A DNA stretch of 23,042 bases from an uncultured Collinsella sp. GTDB lineage: Bacteria; Actinomycetota; Coriobacteriia; Coriobacteriales; Coriobacteriaceae. This document shows positions 15,181-22,994 of the stretch, piece by piece; the first letter of the stretch is position 1, and the number at the start of each line of letters is the position of its first letter. A program made the translations under genes and the position numbers. The notes under the pieces are model-generated. The model worked only from the letters and a program-made list of their open reading frames with translations. It ran no database searches and was not told where the DNA came from. The DNA is taken from positions 1-23,042 of the forward strand of contig CALHDP010000111.1 of the NCBI GenBank assembly GCA_938023085.1, read 5' to 3'.

Positions 15181-16281
15181 TTACTCATCCATGAGGTAAT
15201 AATGACCCAGTGCGTCGGCACCCAGGATGGCGTTGGCGACCATCTCGGGCGTCACCTCAAACGGCATGTTGCACATGGTGTCATCGGGCGCGCAGGCGGC
15301 CTCGGCAACAATCATGGCCTGCTCGCGCGTAAGCTCGGCAACGCCAAGTTCCTTCATCGTGACCGGCAGGCCCAGCTCAATGCAGAAGCCCAAGACTTCC
15401 TCGAGCTTCTCGGTCGGGGCATCCTCGAGTACCAGCTGGACGATGGTGCCGAAGGCGACCTTCTCGCCGTGATACATGCCGTGGCACTCGGGCAGCATCG
15501 TCAGGCCATTGTGGATGGCATGAGCAGCAGCAAGGCCCGAGCTCTCAAAGCCAATACCGGAGAGCAGCGTATTGGCCTCGATGATATGCTCGACGGCAGG
15601 CGTAAGCGCACCCTTCTCCAGCGCAACCTTGGCCTTGACGCCATCGGCCATGAGCGTCTCGTAGCAGAGCTTGGCGAGCGCCAGACCGGCCATTCCGCCC
15701 TTACCGCCGGCGCAAGTGCCGCCGTCGGCATCGTGCGTCGCCTGGGCCTCAAAGTAGGTTGCGAGCGCATCGCCCATGCCGGAAACCGTCAGGCGCACCG
15801 GGCTCGCCGCGATAACCGTCGTATCCATAAGGACAATATTGGGGTTTGCCTTAAGGAAGAGGTACTTGTCGAACTGGCCGTCATCGGTATAAAGCACCGA
15901 AAGCGCCGAACACGGGGCATCGGTCGAAGCAATGGTGGGGCAAATGATAACCGGGGACTCCAGGTAGTAGGCGACGGCCTTCGCGGTGTCGAGGATCTTG
16001 CCGCCACCGACGCCGACGACGATATCGCAACCGTTGTCGCGAGCGAGCGCAACCAGGCGATCGACCTCGCCCTTGGAGCACTCGCCGTTAAAATCCTCAA
16101 ACAGCAGCTCGGCCTTAGCCTCGGCAAAGCCGCCCTCGATCTTGGCACCGACGCGCTTCTTGCCCGAAGGCGTCACGATGACGAGGGCCTTAGCGCCGAG
16201 CGGCTCGACATAGGAGCCGAGCTTGGCCAGCTCGTCCGGACCCTGGATGTACTTGCTGGGGCTATTGAAAATTGCAGCCAT
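15181..16281 (-). CDS. gldA: Glycerol dehydrogenase (NAD+)
   Basis: This 366-residue enzyme oxidises glycerol to dihydroxyacetone with NAD+ or runs in reverse during fermentation. It has NAD-binding GVGGGKILDTAKA at 90-102, the conserved ASTDAPCSALSVLYTDDG at 118-135, and zinc ligands Asp171, His254 (AHAIHNGL) and His271 (YHGEKVAFG). Length and motifs are normal, so it is the conventional GldA of the pair. It starts 84 bases after the stop of the alcohol dehydrogenase gene, with a terminator between. No dihydroxyacetone kinase gene is visible nearby. Confidence 0.93.
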   Translation of the reverse strand: MAAIFNSPSKYIQGPDELAKLGSYVEPLGAKALVIVTPSGKKRVGAKIEGGFAEAKAELLFEDFNGECSKGEVDRLVALARDNGCDIVVGVGGGKILDTAKAVAYYLESPVIICPTIASTDAPCSALSVLYTDDGQFDKYLFLKANPNIVLMDTTVIAASPVRLTVSGMGDALATYFEAQATHDADGGTCAGGKGGMAGLALAKLCYETLMADGVKAKVALEKGALTPAVEHIIEANTLLSGIGFESSGLAAAHAIHNGLTMLPECHGMYHGEKVAFGTIVQLVLEDAPTEKLEEVLGFCIELGLPVTMKELGVAELTREQAMIVAEAACAPDDTMCNMPFEVTPEMVANAILGADALGHYYLMDE

Positions 16282-16311
16282 AACTATCCCATTCTCTAAA
16301 AGAAAAAAGAA

Positions 16312-16343
16312 AGGGGCTCCGTACAGATACGTGCGGAGCCCCT
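16312..16343 (-). terminator. Terminator after the iron alcohol dehydrogenase gene
   Basis: The stem AGGGGCTCCG (16312-16321) pairs perfectly with 16334-16343 and can extend by three pairs with one wobble. On the minus strand it is followed by TTTCTTTTTTCTTTT, a long T-tract. The loop region, by chance or not, matches operator site B of the mobile element at 15 of 16 bases. Confidence 0.9.
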
Positions 16344-16364
16344 CGTTACGATAACAAGAGTCGA

Positions 16365-17588
16365 TTAGAAATCGATGTCGGTGTCGTAGTAGCAGGCCTT
16401 GAGGATCTTCTCGAAGTCGGCAGCCTTGGTCTCACGCGGGTTCTCGGGCGTGCAGGCGTCCTGCTCGGCGTTCGCGGCAATCTCGGGCAGCTTGGCGAGG
16501 AACTCCTCCTCGGAAACCATCTGCGGGTTCTCGGCGTCGACCTTCACGCCACCATTCGCGTAATCCTTGATGGACTGCGGAATGTTGAGCTGGTCGTTGA
16601 GGTCGCGGATCTTCTGGACGAGCGCAGCGATGAGCTCCTCGTTGGTCTCGCCGGGAAGGTGCAGGATCTCCTTGGCCACGTAAGCGTAACGCTCGGCAGC
16701 ACGGGGATCCTTGGAGTTCCACTGGATGACCTTGCCCAGGTACATGGCGTTAGCGGCACCGTGGATGATGTGGCCGTTCTCGAAGGCAGCACCGGTCTTG
16801 TGAGCCATGGAGTGAACGATGCCGAGCAGGCCCGAGGAGAAGGCGATACCGGCGATGCACTGAGCCTCGTGCATGTGCTGACGGGCCTCATGGTCGCCAG
16901 CATAGGACTTGGGCAGCCACTCGACGATCTCGCGGATGCCGTGCAGAGCGTTGGCGTCGGTGAACATAGAGGCGCAGGTGGAAACGTAGGCCTCCATGCA
17001 GTGGGTCAGAGCGTCCATGCCGGTGTGAGCGCACAGCTTGGCGGGCATGGTGTAGGTGAGCTCGGGGTCGACGATGGCGACATCAGGGGTGATGTTGAAG
17101 TCGGCCAGCGGGTACTTGATGCCCTTGGCGTAGTCGGTAATGACGGAGAACGCGGTGACCTCGGTAGCGGTGCCGGAGGTGGAGGAGATGGCGCAGAAAT
17201 GAGCCTTCTGACGCAGCTCGGGGAAGCTGAACGGCTGGATGATGTTATCGAAGGACTCCTCGGGGTACTCGTAGAAGACCCACATGGCCTTAGCGGCATC
17301 GATGGGCGAGCCGCCGCCGATGGCGATAATCCAGTCGGGCTCGAACTCGCGCATGGCCTCGGCGCCCTTCATGACCGTCTCGATGGACGGGTCGGACTCG
17401 ACGCCCTCGAACAGCTTGACCTCGAAACCGCCTTCCTTAAGGTCGTTCTCGACGTCCTGCAGGAACCCGCCGCGGCGCATAGAGCTGCCGCCAGAAACGA
17501 TGATGGCCTTCTTGCCCTTGAGGTTCTTTACCTCGTGGCGAGCGCCCTCACCAAAGTACAGATCGCGAGGATTGGTAAAACGTCCCAT
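16365..17588 (-). CDS. Iron-containing alcohol dehydrogenase
   Basis: This 407-residue enzyme is of the group III alcohol dehydrogenase family (like AdhE C-terminal domain and butanol dehydrogenases). It has nucleotide-binding AIGGGSPIDAAKAM at 89-102, SSTSGTATEVTAFSVITD at 135-152, and predicted iron ligands Asp192 and His196 (GMDALTHCMEAY), His263 (HSMAHKTGA) and His276 (IIHGAANAM). It reduces aldehydes to alcohols, or the reverse, with NAD(P)H in fermentation. The ATG at 17588 has AGGAGG seven bases upstream; a frame extending to 17693 lacks a ribosome site and crosses a 9-bp inverted repeat (17629-17655). It clusters with two GldA genes, suggesting a polyol/alcohol fermentation locus. Confidence 0.93.
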   Translation of the reverse strand: MGRFTNPRDLYFGEGARHEVKNLKGKKAIIVSGGSSMRRGGFLQDVENDLKEGGFEVKLFEGVESDPSIETVMKGAEAMREFEPDWIIAIGGGSPIDAAKAMWVFYEYPEESFDNIIQPFSFPELRQKAHFCAISSTSGTATEVTAFSVITDYAKGIKYPLADFNITPDVAIVDPELTYTMPAKLCAHTGMDALTHCMEAYVSTCASMFTDANALHGIREIVEWLPKSYAGDHEARQHMHEAQCIAGIAFSSGLLGIVHSMAHKTGAAFENGHIIHGAANAMYLGKVIQWNSKDPRAAERYAYVAKEILHLPGETNEELIAALVQKIRDLNDQLNIPQSIKDYANGGVKVDAENPQMVSEEEFLAKLPEIAANAEQDACTPENPRETKAADFEKILKACYYDTDIDF

Positions 17589-18088
17589 ACTGTGCCTCCT
17601 AAACAAGCCCCTCTTAGACTTGCGTATATAACGGAGCACCCAATTGGCTCCGTTAGGACCGGTTTGCGCGTTGCCGGCGATGACAATGCGCAATGTCTAA
17701 ACGTCTCAACGCTCAGACAAACACTATTTTACCGTTCTGGTTGGTCAGTTATTCACCTAAAGCCGCCAATGATGAAACGTTTTTTCTATCCCTGAAGACC
17801 CTTGTGCGGCATTCATACTCCCAAGCTGGGCAAACGTTTTATCAAGGTTGACTACATATCCCGGGCAGGACTGTGCCCCTCCAAAATATGCACCGTTCGC
17901 GGCCAAAAATCGACCGTTTGCGGCACCGTGATACCACTCGATCGTCCAAGGTGCCGACATTTGTGCGACATCCGTCTTCGTGGTGCAAAGGTGCAAGTCC
18001 AAGTGCGGCACCCCCGGTGTGCCACATGCGGGTAAACTAGAACCTTATATAGAAACATTTGAACCCTAACCGCAGCAAAGGAGGCCCC
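17589..18088. other. 500-bp divergent intergenic region
   Basis: No convincing gene is seen; a minus-strand frame at 17757-18011 has no ribosome site and overlaps repeats. There is a 9-bp inverted repeat TAACGGAGC/GCTCCGTTA at 17629-17637 and 17647-17655 in the 5' leader of the alcohol dehydrogenase gene. Direct repeats ACCGTTCGCGGC (17892-17903) and ACCGTTTGCGGC (17913-17924) are 21 bp apart, two helical turns. The last 40 bases are AT-richer (TTATATAG) and probably hold the promoter of the gene at 18089. Confidence 0.5.
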
Positions 18089-19165
18089 ATGGCATTCGAT
18101 CCCATTCAAGAGGATTGCCATCGCCTCGTTCTTGAGGCCTTGCGCCGCAACAATATCCCGCTCACCGACGCTGCCGCCGTAGAGCGTCTGATGGAACAAT
18201 TCACCCGCAACCCCGCACCGCTCATCGTGCACGACCGCGACCGCGCCGGGCACCTCATTGCCAAGGTGGTCGAGGCCGTCGACTACCGCATTCCCTTTAT
18301 CCCTGACGATGCCCAGGCAGAGCAAGAAGAGGCCGCTGCCGAGAACATGCTCCGCGAGGCGGCCGCACTCGATCCGGCCAACTGGGATGCCCAGCGCATG
18401 CTGACGGCACTCACCGCCGAATCCAACGAGGAATACGTACAGTACCTGGTATCCAAGTGCGATGAGGTCGAGCACGACCTGGCGCTCAAGATCGCCTCGG
18501 CTCAGGACCCCTACGAGCGCGAGGCCGCAGGCGACCTTATGCGCCGCCCCTATCTGCGCTGGCTTGCCGCCCTTGCGTCACGCGCCCTCATTAGCGGCCG
18601 CTATCGCATGTCGCTCGAAGCCGCAAACCGCAGCCTCGACTTTGCCCCCAACGATCCTGCCGGCGTCCGCCACACCGCGATGCTCGCCATGGCAAAGCTC
18701 GAATACCCCGCCGAGGAGCTCAAGCGCTTTCGCTCCGCTCACTCCGTGCCGTACCTCGCGAATACCCCGCTGCGCCGTCGTCCCAAGGATGCGGAGCGCG
18801 ACTTGGACCCGTGGACGCTCATCGCGCTGATGAGCGCTGCCTGGCGCGAGCTGGACTACGAGGGCGCCGAGCACTACTTGCGCATCCTTGCGCGCTCGTG
18901 TCCGCACGCAGCCGAGGCACTCTACTTCCAAACCGAGTTTCCCGATGGCGTCTATGCCCGCGTCAACGTGGGTGTGGGCTCCACCGACGAGCTCGTCCTT
19001 GCGCTGTCCGAGGCGACGCCGGTACTGCAGGAGGGTCTGGGCGCCCCCGACAACGCCAGTTTTGCCGCCTGGGTCGCCACCAACGATATCGTGCGTTCCC
19101 AAATCGATGAGCGCATCCTGCGGGCGGCCGAGCAGGGCTTGCCGTTTAAGGGAGGAGACCTCTAA
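18089..19165 (+). CDS. Helical-repeat (TPR-like) protein 1 of a tandem pair
   Basis: This 358-residue, mostly alpha-helical protein has no signal peptide or membrane segment. Helix pairs resembling tetratricopeptide repeats are visible, best in residues about 160-215 (RWLAALASRALISGRYRMSLEAANRSLDFAPNDPAGVRH, in parts). The N-P-x-D-x-x-G-x-R style turn resembles that of SEC-C/ST7-associated TPR proteins. The start at 18089 follows AAAGGAGG closely. Its TAA stop overlaps the ATG of the next gene by one base, so the pair is translationally coupled, and both precede the MurT-GatD gene. The function is not known; a scaffold role for the cell-wall enzyme is only a guess from context. Confidence 0.75.
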   Translation: MAFDPIQEDCHRLVLEALRRNNIPLTDAAAVERLMEQFTRNPAPLIVHDRDRAGHLIAKVVEAVDYRIPFIPDDAQAEQEEAAAENMLREAAALDPANWDAQRMLTALTAESNEEYVQYLVSKCDEVEHDLALKIASAQDPYEREAAGDLMRRPYLRWLAALASRALISGRYRMSLEAANRSLDFAPNDPAGVRHTAMLAMAKLEYPAEELKRFRSAHSVPYLANTPLRRRPKDAERDLDPWTLIALMSAAWRELDYEGAEHYLRILARSCPHAAEALYFQTEFPDGVYARVNVGVGSTDELVLALSEATPVLQEGLGAPDNASFAAWVATNDIVRSQIDERILRAAEQGLPFKGGDL

Positions 19166-20208
19166 TGGATCCAAGCGCCTTCATCCCCGCCTACCTGGAG
19201 CGCACCTATCTGGCGTCGCACCCCGAGCTCACCGATGCAGCACGCGAGCTTGTCCATAACGACGTGAACGTCAACCCTCATAAGTATGCGCAGTCCGAGC
19301 ATGCCCAGGCGCTGCTGTCCTATGCCGGTGTTCATCGCCACCTGCTCGACGAGCTCCATCGCATCGAGGACATGGGCAGCGACGAGGAGTTTGAGCAGAC
19401 GCGCAACCGCCTGTTCGACGATATGCGCGATGAGCTGCTCAAGATCGTCCGCGTCGATGCGCTGGCCGTCGATGCCCAGCTGCTCGCCATCATTTTGGCG
19501 GACACGCCCGTCGACGCCTGCCTGGGCGACCTGATGAAGCTCGAGGCGACCACGGCCGATTACCTGCAGCAAAGCGTGCCCGGGTTCGATATGGAGGCCC
19601 CACACTACTGGGCCAACAAGGTTTTGACGGACGGCGTGACGGCGGCCGATCTCACCGTAAGCGAGCCGGCTCTTATCGGGTGGCTCCACACGCTCGAGGC
19701 CATCTCGCAGCTGTGCATGGCGAGCGCTCGCTACCGTGCTGCCGCCAACTATTCTCGCCGCGTTCTTAAGGCGGAAGGCTATCCCACCCGAGCTGCAGGC
19801 ACCGTGCTACTCGCCCTCGCTCGCCTGGAAGACGAGGACGGCTTTTTTGCCCTGGCCCACCAGCTCGAGGAGCAGATGGGGGCCGATGCCCTCGAGAGCT
19901 CCCCCTGGTACCTACTCGCCCGCACGATCCTGTTGTTCAAAACGAACAAGATGCGCCCGGCGACACGCGCGCTGCGCGAGTTTGCCAACCGCTGCGAGGG
20001 CGGCGCGTTCTTTTTGCTGAACCCCATGTATCAGACACCGTACCTTCCCTGCCGGCCCGAACCGCACGACCCCTGGGACCTTTCGCACCAGGCCGTTTGG
20101 GAAGCGGACGGTATTATCTCGGACACTCCCGACTTTGCCCCCTGGGCCAATGCCTGCGAAGACGTGTCGCAGCTTGCCCAGGAATTTGCGCGCCGCTACG
20201 GTTTTTAG
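19165..20208 (+). CDS. Helical-repeat (TPR-like) protein 2 of a tandem pair
   Basis: This 347-residue helical protein aligns by eye with its upstream neighbour over the central and C-terminal halves. GWLHTLEAISQLCMASARYRAAANYSRRVLKAEG corresponds to RWLAALASRALISGRYRMSLEAANRSLDFAP (quoted in parts), and both then have an L-A-L-A-R/K-L-E helix and a C-terminal segment with FAPWA or FAAWV before the end. This indicates an old tandem duplication. No enzyme motif, signal peptide or membrane helix is visible. It is separated from the MurT-GatD gene by 45 bases without a terminator, so the three genes probably form one operon. Confidence 0.75.
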   Translation: MDPSAFIPAYLERTYLASHPELTDAARELVHNDVNVNPHKYAQSEHAQALLSYAGVHRHLLDELHRIEDMGSDEEFEQTRNRLFDDMRDELLKIVRVDALAVDAQLLAIILADTPVDACLGDLMKLEATTADYLQQSVPGFDMEAPHYWANKVLTDGVTAADLTVSEPALIGWLHTLEAISQLCMASARYRAAANYSRRVLKAEGYPTRAAGTVLLALARLEDEDGFFALAHQLEEQMGADALESSPWYLLARTILLFKTNKMRPATRALREFANRCEGGAFFLLNPMYQTPYLPCRPEPHDPWDLSHQAVWEADGIISDTPDFAPWANACEDVSQLAQEFARRYGF

Positions 20209-20253
20209 TGACGCACTCGACCCGACCATGTCGTTTACGTTAGGAACGGTTTC

Positions 20254-22431
20254 ATGAACCTCCGCTCATCTCTTGCCTGTACCTCGAGCGATATCGCTCG
20301 CTGGGGGCTGCGCTCCGTCCTTAAGCGCCAGGGCGGCGTACTCCCCGGCCGCATCGCCATGAAGATCGACCCCGAGCTGCTAAGCGACCTCGCGGATCTG
20401 GTCGACCGCAGCGTGGTGATTACCGGTACTAATGGCAAGACCACCACCTCCAACCTCATCGCCGACGCCGTTGCTGCCAGCGGTGCTACCGTGGTATGCA
20501 ACCGTGCCGGCAACAATATGGAGCCTGGTGTGGTGGGTGCTCTGCTCGAGGCCCGCGGCGGCCTTAAGCACGCTGACAGCGGCAAGCGCGTGGGCGTTTT
20601 TGAATGCGATGAGCTCTACACCGTGCGCGTCCTGCCCAAGCTCAAGCCGACGTACTTCGTGCTGCTCAACCTGTTCCGCGACCAGCTGGATCGCTATGGC
20701 GAGATCGATCACACCCAAGAGGTCATCGCCCATGCGTTGGAGCTCTCGCCAGCAACGACGCTCATCTACAACGCCGACGACCCGCTGTGCGCCTCGATTG
20801 CCGCGCGCGTTCCCAACGCGAGTATTGCCTTTGGCATCGATGGCGCCACCAACACCGAGTCTGACCGCATTAGCGACTCGCGCTTTTGCTCGCAGTGCAA
20901 CGCGCCGTTGGAGTACGACTACGTACAGTATGGTCAACTCGGCGCCTACCATTGCCCCTCGTGCGGTTGGGCACGCCCCGCACTGGTCCGCCACGTGACG
21001 GGCGTGGAGCTCGGCTGCGACGGCTACGGCTTTGACCTGGTCTTTGGATCTGCGTCCGACGCAGCTGCCGTACACATCGCCACGCGCTACAACGGCCTGT
21101 ACATGGTCTACAACGTTGCCGCTGCATTCTTTGCCGCACATGAGTTAGGCGTGGATACGGCGCACCTGCAGCCCACGCTCGATGCCTACGTCCCCGCCGG
21201 CGGACGCATGGGCCGCTGGGATATCGCCGGCCGCACCGTCGAGGCCAACCTGGCTAAGAATCCCGTAGGCTTCGATCGACAAATCCAGTCCATCAAGACG
21301 GCAGGCGGCAGACTCTGCGCTTTCTTCCTCAACGATAACGATGCCGACGGCCACGATGTATCGTGGATCTACGACGTCGACTTTGAGCGCATCGCCGACA
21401 CGCCGGGTCTTGTCGCCTTTGCCGGAGGCACGCGCGCGCACGACATGCAGGTGCGCCTCAAGTACGCCGGCATCGATGCCGCGATTATCTCGGACGTCGC
21501 GCAGGCAATTGGCGCCGTGGCAGACGAGGCCGCCGATGACACCTTCTACGCCGTCGCCAACTACACGGCCTTCCCGCCGCTGGTCAAGGAGCTCGACGGG
21601 CTGAAAGGCGCCACCGCCGACGCTGTTGCCGGGCGCGCCGTAGCCCGTGCCGACGGCAGCGCTGTCCCCACGGATATTGCGCCGGTCGAGCTTTCGCGCC
21701 CGCTGCGCATCGTCTACCTGTATCCCGATGCCCTTAACCTCTACGGCGACGGCGGCAACGTTATCGCGCTCGAGCGCCGTTGCGCCTGGCGCGGCATTCC
21801 CGTGCGCGTGGACGAGGTCCGTATGGGCGAGTCACTCGATCTCACCGATGCCGATATCGTCATGATGGGTGGCGGCTCCGACCGCGACCAGCTAGCCGTG
21901 GCACACGAGCTGCTCGCCCAAAAAGACAAGGTCGCGGCCTATGTTGAGGATAGCGGCTCGCTGCTTGCCATCTGTGGCAGCTATCAGCTGCTCGGCCGTT
22001 CGTACTACATGGGCGACGATCGCATTGAGGGCCTGGGCGTCATTGCCGCCGAAACCGTACGTGGATCCGATCGCCTGATCGGCAACGTAGCCGTCAAAAC
22101 CGATCTGGCACCTGAGCCCTTTGTGGGATTCGAGAACCATGGCGGCCGCACGCTTTTGGACGCCGATGCCACACCGCTCGGAACGTCCGTCGTCGCGGAC
22201 ACCGGCAACAACGGCGACGATGGCTTTGAGGGCCTGATCTACAAGGGCGTCATCGGCACGTACCTGCACGGACCGGCACTGCCCAAGAACCCCGAGCTCG
22301 CCGACTGGCTGATCGCCCATGCCCTCGAGCGCCGTGGCGATGCACAGGCCGCCGCCCTGCTGCCGCTCAAGCCCCTCGACGGCACCTACGAGCACGCCGC
22401 CCACGACGCCGCCATGAAGCTCCTCCCCTAA
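20254..22431 (+). CDS. MurT-GatD fusion: lipid II isoglutaminyl synthase
   Basis: This is one continuous 725-residue protein. Residues 1 to about 465 are a MurT-type Mur ligase: ATP loop GTNGKTTT at 58-65, FECDELY, a four-cysteine zinc ribbon (Cys212, 215, 234, 237) and a C-terminal domain. Residues about 485-725 are a GatD/CobB-CobQ-type glutamine amidotransferase: YLYPDALNLYGDGGNVIAL at its start, nucleophile Cys574 (LLAICGSYQLLG) and His672 (YLHGP). In Staphylococcus aureus these are two proteins that form a complex and amidate D-glutamate of lipid II to D-isoglutamine. Here they are covalently joined by an Ala-rich linker (about 466-485). The frame is uninterrupted and both active sites look intact. 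The ATG at 20254 has AGGAA upstream. Confidence 0.93.
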   Translation: MNLRSSLACTSSDIARWGLRSVLKRQGGVLPGRIAMKIDPELLSDLADLVDRSVVITGTNGKTTTSNLIADAVAASGATVVCNRAGNNMEPGVVGALLEARGGLKHADSGKRVGVFECDELYTVRVLPKLKPTYFVLLNLFRDQLDRYGEIDHTQEVIAHALELSPATTLIYNADDPLCASIAARVPNASIAFGIDGATNTESDRISDSRFCSQCNAPLEYDYVQYGQLGAYHCPSCGWARPALVRHVTGVELGCDGYGFDLVFGSASDAAAVHIATRYNGLYMVYNVAAAFFAAHELGVDTAHLQPTLDAYVPAGGRMGRWDIAGRTVEANLAKNPVGFDRQIQSIKTAGGRLCAFFLNDNDADGHDVSWIYDVDFERIADTPGLVAFAGGTRAHDMQVRLKYAGIDAAIISDVAQAIGAVADEAADDTFYAVANYTAFPPLVKELDGLKGATADAVAGRAVARADGSAVPTDIAPVELSRPLRIVYLYPDALNLYGDGGNVIALERRCAWRGIPVRVDEVRMGESLDLTDADIVMMGGGSDRDQLAVAHELLAQKDKVAAYVEDSGSLLAICGSYQLLGRSYYMGDDRIEGLGVIAAETVRGSDRLIGNVAVKTDLAPEPFVGFENHGGRTLLDADATPLGTSVVADTGNNGDDGFEGLIYKGVIGTYLHGPALPKNPELADWLIAHALERRGDAQAAALLPLKPLDGTYEHAAHDAAMKLLP

Positions 22432-22437
22432 CGCCCC

Positions 22438-22477
22438 AACCACCACAAAGGGGACAGGCACCTTTGTGGTGGTTTTT
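22438..22477 (+). terminator. Terminator made of a GGGGACAGG hairpin
   Basis: A perfect 14-bp stem (AACCACCACAAAGG at 22438-22451 and its complement at 22461-22474) with loop GGACAGGCA is followed by T residues to 22477. It lies six bases after the MurT-GatD stop. It belongs to the same hairpin family as 15099-15129. Confidence 0.85.
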
Positions 22478-22493
22478 CAGTTTGCCAACGATA

Positions 22494-22522
22494 TGTGAAC
22501 GGCTAAAAAAGTCTGCTATACT
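22494..22522 (+). promoter_or_regulatory. tRNA-Glu promoter
   Basis: TATACT at 22517-22522 is a good -10, 11 bases before the mature tRNA 5' end. TGTGAA at 22494-22499 is a weak -35 at 17-base spacing. Confidence 0.55.
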
Positions 22523-22532
22523 CTTTCCCGCT

Positions 22533-22609
22533 GTCCCCATCGTCTAGCGGCCAAGGACGCCACCCTTTCAAGGTGGATATCGCGGGTTCGAATCCCGCTG
22601 GGGGCACCA
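22533..22609 (+). tRNA. tRNA-Glu (anticodon UUC)
   Basis: The cloverleaf is complete. The acceptor stem GTCCCCA pairs with TGGGGGC. The D arm is GTC...GAC around TAGCGGCCAAG, and the anticodon stem CCACC/GGTGG has loop CTTTCAA (TTC at 22567-22569). The T arm is GCGGG-TTCGAAT-CCCGC, and discriminator A plus an encoded CCA end the gene. It closely resembles the Escherichia coli tRNA-Glu sequence. It decodes GAA and GAG. Confidence 0.97.
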
Positions 22610-22621
22610 CAGAATCTGAGC

Positions 22622-22652
22622 AGCCCGTTATCAATTCGGTAGCGGGCTTTTT
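22622..22652 (+). terminator. Terminator after tRNA-Glu
   Basis: AGCCCG and CGGGCT arms with an inner TA/TA pairing are followed by TTTTT at 22648-22652, 13 bases after the tRNA. Confidence 0.75.
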
Positions 22653-22662
22653 GCTACCGATA

Positions 22663-22683
22663 TGCCGGGATTCGAACCCGGCA
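22663..22683 (-). other. tRNA T-arm-like hairpin, antisense
   Basis: TGCCGGG-ATTCGAA-CCCGGCA is a perfect 7-bp stem with a 7-base loop. Read on the minus strand it gives GGGTTCGAATCCC, the T arm of a tRNA. No acceptor or anticodon arm fits around it, so it is at most a tRNA fragment. Confidence 0.4.
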
Positions 22684-22716
22684 GGGTGCGGACCCCGGCA
22701 TCATCGCAAAGCCAGC

Positions 22717-22931
22717 GGGCAAAAAATAGCAAATATGAGTACTGTTACCATTTTAGTAACAGCGATTTCATGCCATCAGAAGGCGATTTAGACGCCAGGG
22801 GTCCTACGGCGGAAGAATTGCAAGCGTTTATCAGCTAAGTACTTGGACATATGTTGTGTAACACTGCATATTTTGCAAAAAGATAATGCTACAGGACTTG
22901 TGACAGTACTCATATTTGACGTTTTTTGCCC
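22717..22931. repeat. Small element bounded by 32-bp inverted repeats
   Basis: The left arm (22717-22748) and the reverse complement of the right arm (22900-22931) both read GGGCAAAAAA, three differing bases, CAAATATGAGTACTGT and then N-A-C; 28 of 32 bases agree. The left arm continues into a hairpin CTGTTAC-CATTTTA-GTAACAG (22742-22762). The interior of about 150 bases is AT-rich and has no gene. It looks like a MITE-like or other non-coding repeat. No target-site duplication is obvious. Confidence 0.6.
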
Positions 22932-22994
22932 ATAGCCCTTTATACCTAGGCAAATCGGCGGCAAAACGGGCTTCAAAGCGTCCTTCGCAAATCA

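Noticed and set aside
17757..18011. 84-residue minus-strand gene upstream of the alcohol dehydrogenase
   Set aside because: No ribosome site, it overlaps direct repeats in a promoter region, and it has no recognisable domain.
22573..22976. Two small proteins containing NMSTVT on opposite strands
   Set aside because: Both derive from the two arms of the inverted repeat and lack ribosome sites, so the shared peptide reflects DNA symmetry.
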